From Kryptolebias marmoratus (taxonomy: Eukaryota; Chordata; Actinopteri; Cyprinodontiformes; Rivulidae), in assembly GCF_001649575.2 (NCBI RefSeq), contig NC_051446.1:19109081-19173080 (forward strand): DNA of 64,000 bases. The letters are read 5' to 3'. This document shows, piece after piece, positions 58,146-64,000 of this stretch (position 1 is the stretch's first letter; each line of letters begins with the position of its first letter). Under the pieces are notes generated by a model. It was not told where the DNA came from, ran no database searches, and was given only the letters and a program-made list of their open reading frames with translations. A program made the position numbers and the translations under genes.

Positions 58146-58552
58146 GATATATTAATGTGATAAACCACCAGAAAGTAGTACATAATTGCTCACTGGAAAT
58201 AAAACGATACATGGTTTCCAAGATTTTTTACAAATAAAAATCTGAGAAGAATTGCATGTATCAGAGGTTCAGTACAGAAAATTAGTGATCAAACATGAAG
58301 ACCAAGGAACACTCAAGACAGGTCAAGAATAAAGTCTTTGAGACGTTTTGCAGGGTTAGGTTATAAAACAATGTACTGAGCTTTCAACATTTCATAGAGC
58401 TCTGTTCAATCCATCATCTGAAATTGGAAAAAGTTTGGCACAACTGCAAACCAACCAAGACATGGTTGCCCAACTAAGCTCAGAGGCCAGCTAGAAGAGC
58501 ATTAATCTGAGAAGCAGTTCAAGGTATAAAAATACTTTTTCAAGGCACTGTA
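58146..58552 (+). mobile_element. Internally deleted Tc1-type transposon with transposase N-terminus (pseudogene)
   Basis: The 3' terminus reads tactttttcaaggcactgta, a classical Tc1-like end. The 5' part (atgtgataaacc..., then gatacatggtttccaag and acaaataaaaatctgag) is the subterminal region of such elements. An ATG at 58295 opens MKTKEHSRQ, the usual start of the DNA-binding domain. One extra base near 58349 shifts the frame and gives TAA at 58364-58366. In the next frame NIS-SSVQSII and RHG-type words of the helix-turn-helix region can still be read, with several stops. The catalytic part is missing: the sequence jumps from the N-terminal region to the 3' end. Non-functional. Confidence 0.88.
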
Positions 58553-58559
58553 TTTCTGT

Positions 58560-60100
58560 GTTCGACATAACTACTGGGAAATATTTTAAAAGCCAGTTGT
58601 GACTTTGTGTCAACCAGCACTCTACTTTTAGAGTTAAATGAAAAGTTTGATGTAGTAACATTAAATGTCCAATTCTGAAAATAATTATTATTTAATCACA
58701 CTGATGTAAAATAAATATTGTAATGCTGGATTATTATATCTTATCTTTTGGGTTGTTGACATTTTTATTCTGAAAAAGACATGGAGATGTTGGTTCGCAC
58801 ATGATTTATTACAACAGTAGTTAGGCAAAACAGCTTTGAAGGATTCAGGTTAGCCCCGCTCGCAACCAATTCCAAGTAAATGAATACTAGGAGCTTACAC
58901 AAGTTTCCTGGAAAATGCCGGGTCATTTTATTTATTTGCATGACCTACAATTTTTTCTTACTATTCAGCAGTACTTTTTTTTTTACTTTTGGCATATCCC
59001 ACTTGAAACTGAGACTTGAGAGTGATAACAATAAACAAATAAATCAACAATGATGTGAAAATTGAAACAAAGGCAAGTCGAAAAAACAAAGTGGCCAAGT
59101 CAAAGCATGTGTTCAAAAAAGAAAAATAATATTCAGGAAAATTATCAGCGCTAAAAATACGTAAAAATACAAAAAAATGTGAAGAATTTTCAAAAAGTCA
59201 ATAAAACCATGAAAAGCATAAAGAAGAGGAAAAAATATCTTCTAAAATATGTGATGCTGCAGAACTTCTCTGTCCAAAGAAAAGAGTTATAAACTCTGTG
59301 AAAAGTAGTAACACATAGTACTAATTCTTCAAAAAAAGACCCACCATGCCTCCCCCTCTTTCCCACTTGTGGTCAACCCAGATTAGGTTTTGCATTCCTA
59401 TCTCACAAATAACACACACACTCTTTCACACACACAGACACACTAACACACAAAAGAAAACAGTAGTGGTGTGAAACGTTGCATTTTTGTTAAGACATTT
59501 TTTGACCTAAGATTGTTTCATCTCTCAGATGATGTTTACATCCTGAGTCAAGCACACCATTATTTTCTCTCTTGTTCTTCATCCAAAATGTGAAAGATCC
59601 CCCCCTCCTCCTCCTTTTCCTCCTCCTCTTTCTCCTCCTCCTCCATCGTCCTTCATGCTAACGTAACCCACATTAGTGAAACCAGGCACACACACTGCAC
59701 ACATCTATGGTGACACGAAGGATGCTGGGCCCTCGGGTAAGCCATCCCTCTCCTCCCTCCCTTCACATGCCAGGCACATCACGGGTGCAGCCTTGCACCA
59801 CAGCGTCTGTGACTCAAACATGCCCTCCTTTTAGAGCAGATGGTCAAAAATAGCGTCTACTGTCAACATTTTTCCAAACCGTGGGACCCGTTGGGCCACA
59901 CACCGTTTGCCAAGAAGGAGCAGGGGTGTAATATATATGTGTGTCATGTAAAGCTAATCTGGTCAGTTACAGCTTTTCTCTGTTTGATACTGACAAAGTG
60001 AGAACACCCCGTTGTTAACGAAACAAGCTTATGCAATCAGCAACTATAAATAGTTGTGCAAGTCTGTCCGCATATGTGCTTCAGTGTGTGTTTACATCAT
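58560..60100. other. AT-rich gene-free stretch with CA and CTC patches
   Basis: AT-rich with long A/T runs (T11 near 58977-58985), a CA-rich patch at 59408-59450 and an imperfect (CTC)n at about 59595-59645. 59690-59920 is more balanced and might be regulatory. No coding frame of note. Confidence 0.55.
59595..59645. repeat. Imperfect (CTC)n tract
   Basis: CTC and TCC trinucleotides across about 50 bp. Confidence 0.85.
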
Positions 60101-60104
60101 AAAA

Positions 60105-60440
60105 CACTGCCCAATTAATTAGTTTCATCAGCGACAGTAGTTGCCATTATAATATAAGCCATTAGTGCGAAAATTTCTCTCTGCTGGAGTTACTCTTCAT
60201 TTCCGGAAGCTGTTGCTGAGGATGGAAAAGCCTGCCATCCACCAGGACAGGGCAACACAAGGAAACGGACACAACATGTTTACAGAAGAGTTATTTAAAG
60301 TCAGCCTCAGGATAACAGCAGATGTGGCTACAAGCCATGGTTTCAATAAGCAAGTCGTGTGGATACTTAAATGTTCATATGATGAAATACCACGGCCTCA
60401 ACTGCCAGTGTACTTTCTTAGTGGGTTTTAAGGTAATGGA
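60105..60440. promoter_or_regulatory. Possible conserved non-coding element with an 88-codon frame
   Basis: Block with ccattagtgcgaaaatttc, gcaacacaaggaaacgga and cagcagatgtggctacaagc. The plus frame 60165-60431 (88 codons) has no recognisable domain. A conserved non-coding element or a chance ORF are both possible. Confidence 0.3.
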
Positions 60441-60669
60441 TTTACATAAATGTGTTAAAGAGATCTCCATTGTCATTGAAATATTAGAAAACTTTTGATG
60501 AGATAGTGTCTGCCTTAGAAAATAGAAGTAAAAAAACAATCATATAATGGATTCAATTTGGAAAAAGAGTTTCTACTACAGTTTAAGTGATGTTAACAAA
60601 GCTTTTTTTGCAAGCCCTGTTTATCCTAATCATAGAAAAAAACAATAAGCGTACAAAAAGGGCAAAATT

Positions 60670-61270
60670 AAAAATCCAACTTTTTTGCCCATAAGTGATC
60701 CATATTTAATTTTTTATCACAATCTGAACATCACAAATCAAGTTTTTTTCAAATCAGGTCACCTTCATATGTTGTACTAAATCGGATACATATCTGATGT
60801 TTGTCATTGAAGTAGGGGTGAGTGGACTGATTCAGATATTGATACTATCGATACCAACATTGGTATCTGCTCATATCAATACTTAAGTTTGTTTCTCTCC
60901 TCTACTCATTAGTACGTAACACTCGTTTCAGAAGTGCAATTCTGTGACGGAGTAGACATGAAGCGGCAAGATCAAATGTAAACATTGAACGAAAAACAAG
61001 CATGGCAGATATAAATGTAGTTATCTCCAACTGCACAACAACTTCTGAACTGATGCTTACACACTGATATGTGTAGCATCCATAAGCATGCTGCGTGTGA
61101 CATCACGTCTTCTTCTGTTCATGCAAGTCACTTCACAGCCAGACTGTTCAGTCTGCAATCTGATTGTGGTCGCATTTAAATTATAATGTGAACAGCCACA
61201 CAAAAAGAATCAGAGCTCAGCAAAAACTTGGAATTGAGCATTAAGCTCTGATGTGTGAACGTAGTTCTAA
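60670..61270. mobile_element. Non-autonomous DNA-transposon-like element with a probable nested repeat
   Basis: The left part (60670-60800: aaaaatccaac, caaatcaggtcaccttcat, taaatcggatacatatctga) and the right part (61135-61270: gcaatctgattgtggtcgca, taatgtgaacagccacacaa, gaattgagcattaag, gatgtgtgaacgtagt) resemble the two ends of one fish element whose consensus is full of 'aaatcggat' and 'tgtgaacgtag' words (recall). Between them, from about 60812, sits another repeat type rich in gatactatcgatacc words. Class (hAT-like) is a guess. Confidence 0.55.
60812..60900. repeat. gatactatcgatacc-type repeat, nested
   Basis: The stretch aggggtgagtggactgattc, tattgatactatcgatacc, attggtatctgctcatatc is the signature of a dispersed fish repeat built on TATCGAT-type words (recall). 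It interrupts the surrounding element. The right limit is uncertain. Confidence 0.5.
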
Positions 61271-61274
61271 ATGC

Positions 61275-64000
61275 ATAACAATTGATGATGTGATCCAAAA
61301 CCCATCACTTGGATATTAAAAGGATGGTTTAATCATTCAAAGAGCTATCTACAACAGATAAGATATTAATTGTTTATAATTTTCCACAGAACCCCACACT
61401 CAAAATATGTGAAAAATGGCTTTAAGGGTTAATGTATTTCACACTGTTTAGTGCTAATGAGTATGGCTTTATATCACTGCCCAAAGGAGTCATGTCCGTG
61501 TATCACCCTCAGTCTGTGATGCATGCCTTGCACCTGGGTAACCGACCGCACACAGACACTGGGTTAGCGTGAGGGTACAGTGTAAGCTGACACGCAAAGC
61601 TATGGGTGGGATGTCAGTGCTGTCTACACTTTATCATCAGTAAAGACAGGTTTTTTTCCCCTTTGAGCGAGATGAAAAGAGTCAGATTAGGTCACAAAAG
61701 AGACAAAATCTTGTCAAATAAATAATGCAGGTAAAGCTCTGCAGATAACTGAGAAATGAGAAATCCACTAAACAGATGCTGACAGGATTAGCCAATTCAG
61801 ACGCTGATCAACAGCTGTGAAAATCTTCACACATGAGAGGATTTTACTGCTTGAAAAATTGTCAAATTAATATCATTGGGTGTGGGACTGTCAGATAAAA
61901 TAATAGGCACATTGAAGATATCACCTCTGGCAACTTGAGTAAGCCATCTTTTTTTTGTTTACACCAATTTTATAGACTCAACAATTAAGCAATTGAAGAG
62001 AACAGTTTAATAAATGAATAGATTTAAGTGCAGCATAAGGTGGGTGCAGGAAATTATTTCAAATCGACAGCTAATCAGGAAATCAACATGAAAAGTTATT
62101 TTTGTGTCTGAAATTGCACTAATCATGAAAGTAATGAACACGAGTTGCTCATTATCCCAGGAAAGAACCAGAATGTCTAATTTTGGTCAGAACAGTGCAT
62201 TTTATGAAGGTTCTCAAGGGTTTTAGACAGTATTTGCTGATGAATTAGACATTACAGTAGGCTCTGTGTTTGATCAATGTTTCAGCTGAGTTTAGAAGTT
62301 GTGACAGCTGATAGAAGAATAAACGAGTGTTTGTGGGTTGCTTGTTATGCCTTAAACTCCTCATATTAACACTGTTGTCAGCATGAGGTCTCTGCCTGTT
62401 TACACTCCAGTCATCTATAATAAAAGTGTTTGCTTTAATGTAGCACATCTGGCAGAAGTCCAATGTCTGGATGAAGAATGAGCTGGATTTCCATACATGC
62501 TTAGGGTTACAAATAATACAACCACAGTAAGTACACCAATGCTCTCAAGTTCCAATAGCTCAACTCTTTTTAGATCTGTTTGTCTTTTTTATCTGTAAAG
62601 GAAGCAGAAACAAAAGTTTTTGTTTTTAAACCTCCAATTAAATGTTAACAGACTGTGTTTAGGAACCAAAAGGTCATTGTTGTTGAAGTTGCAAAGCTTC
62701 AACATGGTTTCCACTTTCTCTCGCACAGAGTTGTTGGAATCTTGTAGTCATGCTGTTTTGGGATGAGCAGCAACACATTGTTCAACTCAATCAGCAGTTT
62801 CACACCCCAGTCCAACAGTTGGTGTTAATGCACTGGTCTCTAAACTAGCTGCTTAAAAGAAAAAAGTTTGAGTCTTTTCTCAACAGGAAATTATGTATTC
62901 ACTGCATCCTTGCAGTCCATGAGTGATAAATTGTACAAATGTGGACAACAGCAAATTTTCTAACACATTATTTCCACAAATATATATTTTTTTATGTTAT
63001 TGTTTTGTTTTGGAGGGTTTTTTTTCTACTTCTCATTATACTGATGGTCCTTATTGTGTATTTAGCGATGGAAGGCCCTGGTGGACACTTGTGGGCTGGA
63101 ACAGATAATAAAATTCCCCTCAGACAGCCATTAAAGTGAACCAAACAGTGGATCACATAATGCCAGAGACAGACTACCAAACTAAAACTTTCACACAACT
63201 ACACAAAAGAGAACAGGTGAAAAGCATTTCAATGTAAGGCCTCCCGCATGTCGACATATGGCAACAGATGATTGAGAAGCAGCACAACATGTTGGGGATT
63301 GTGTCTACTTGTGTTTTACATCTCGACAGCAAACTTGCAAGCATCTGACATTTGTATTTGGGAACGGAGGAGAGAGGGTGGGGTGCTTGGGAAAGAGATT
63401 ACCCTCAGACCTTTTCTTTGAGAGCCAGAAAGAATGGGGGAAGGAGGCTCCCTGTGTATTAGTAAATCCCAGTTAATTTTCCCTGTCAGAGAACAATGAG
63501 ATATGAACCCCCACAGGCTCTGTTGAATGTTAGTCCAACACTTGCTCAGAATCGCCTTCATTACTCATCAGAGGTATGGATTACCCCCCCAAAAATAAGT
63601 AAACATCCTCCATCAACAAACGCAGGTCACTGGGAAGTATTATTTTGCGCCCTGTTTTGATACTAAAACTTTTGATACAATTTCAAGTCCTGAGAGTAGC
63701 TGCTGGTTTCTTAGTCTGCTGCAGTTTATGAGGAAAATATGTCTGCTATGCAACACTATCACAAGCTGCCAAATTTGACAACCCTTCAGGGTTGGACCTT
63801 GTTTAATTTATAAAAGCTGGGACTTTGGAGATGCCGGATGTTATTCATGATTCAGAGCCTTTCATTTACACTTAAGGCTGCAGTGATGCTCTGTGTCATC
63901 ATCTGTGTATGTTTTTCACAGCATGTCACATTCAACATGCATGAGCCTGCGACTGCTGGGGGGCCTAGAAAGCTCCAATTATATCCATCCTGGATTAAGG
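61275..64000. other. Gene-free stretch with weak regulatory candidates
   Basis: Mostly AT-rich. More balanced segments lie at 61490-61640, 63040-63160 (tggaaggccctggtggacac, cagccattaaagtgaacc) and 63760-64000 and could be conserved, without proof. Frames of 61-81 codons at 62245-62463, 62923-63198 and 63316-63561 are unrecognisable. No repeat family or RNA gene was recognised. Confidence 0.5.

Overview
The window looks like a vertebrate, almost certainly teleost fish, chromosome segment. The evidence is the repeat content: two decayed Tc1-type transposons, the 3' end of an RTE/Rex3-like LINE with a GATG tail, a tRNA-type SINE, and several non-autonomous repeat families I know from fish genomes. 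The DNA is AT-rich and has vertebrate-style microsatellites (CA/TG, GA, AT, ATT, CCAT). Nothing looks bacterial or viral: there are no dense ORFs, operons, RNA operons, phage genes or CRISPR arrays.

I could not recognise any intact protein-coding gene or any coding exon of a known gene. The longest open frames (170 codons at 20932-21444; about 150 codons on the minus strand at 3589-4041) are about what chance allows in 64 kb, and none contains a domain I know. The best reading is a gene desert or a very large intron.

Layout. 0.0-6.5 kb: a repeat tail with a duplicated hairpin, an (AT)18 tract, several possible regulatory blocks, three repeat fragments and a perfect (GA)53 tract. 6.5-12 kb: mostly unremarkable, with a second copy of a dispersed repeat and a homeodomain-motif-rich block near 10.6 kb. 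12.1-12.8 kb: the LINE remnant, which carries a perfect 60-bp palindrome. 13-25 kb: several blocks that look like conserved non-coding elements, separated by AT-rich DNA and a (GT)25 tract. 25.4-26.4 kb: a regulatory-looking block with a 12-bp inverted repeat and a perfect DR3 nuclear-receptor motif. 26.7-27.1 kb: Tc1 fragment. 27-35 kb: sparse, with one strong block at 30.5-30.9 kb. 35.4-35.8 kb: a locally CpG-richer patch with a short signal-peptide-like ORF. 38.1 kb: repeat fragment. 39.8-52 kb: the densest run of enhancer-like blocks. 54.2 kb: SINE. 55.5-58.1 kb: more enhancer-like blocks with one repeat between them. 58.15-58.55 kb: second Tc1 remnant. 60.7-61.3 kb: a non-autonomous DNA element apparently interrupted by another repeat. 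61.3-64 kb: unremarkable, with weak regulatory candidates.

The possible regulatory blocks are called from their look alone: non-repetitive, mixed composition, clustered TAAT cores and other motifs. No alignment was available, so these calls are inference at moderate to low confidence. Many such blocks over 64 kb with no exon would fit the long-range regulatory domain of a developmental gene outside the window; which gene cannot be told from this sequence. I found no convincing new multi-gene system. The most unusual concrete features are the 60-bp perfect palindrome inside the LINE, the tandemly duplicated hairpin at the left edge, a 16-bp perfect hairpin at 14.3 kb, the DR3 motif and the nested repeat at 60.7-61.3 kb.
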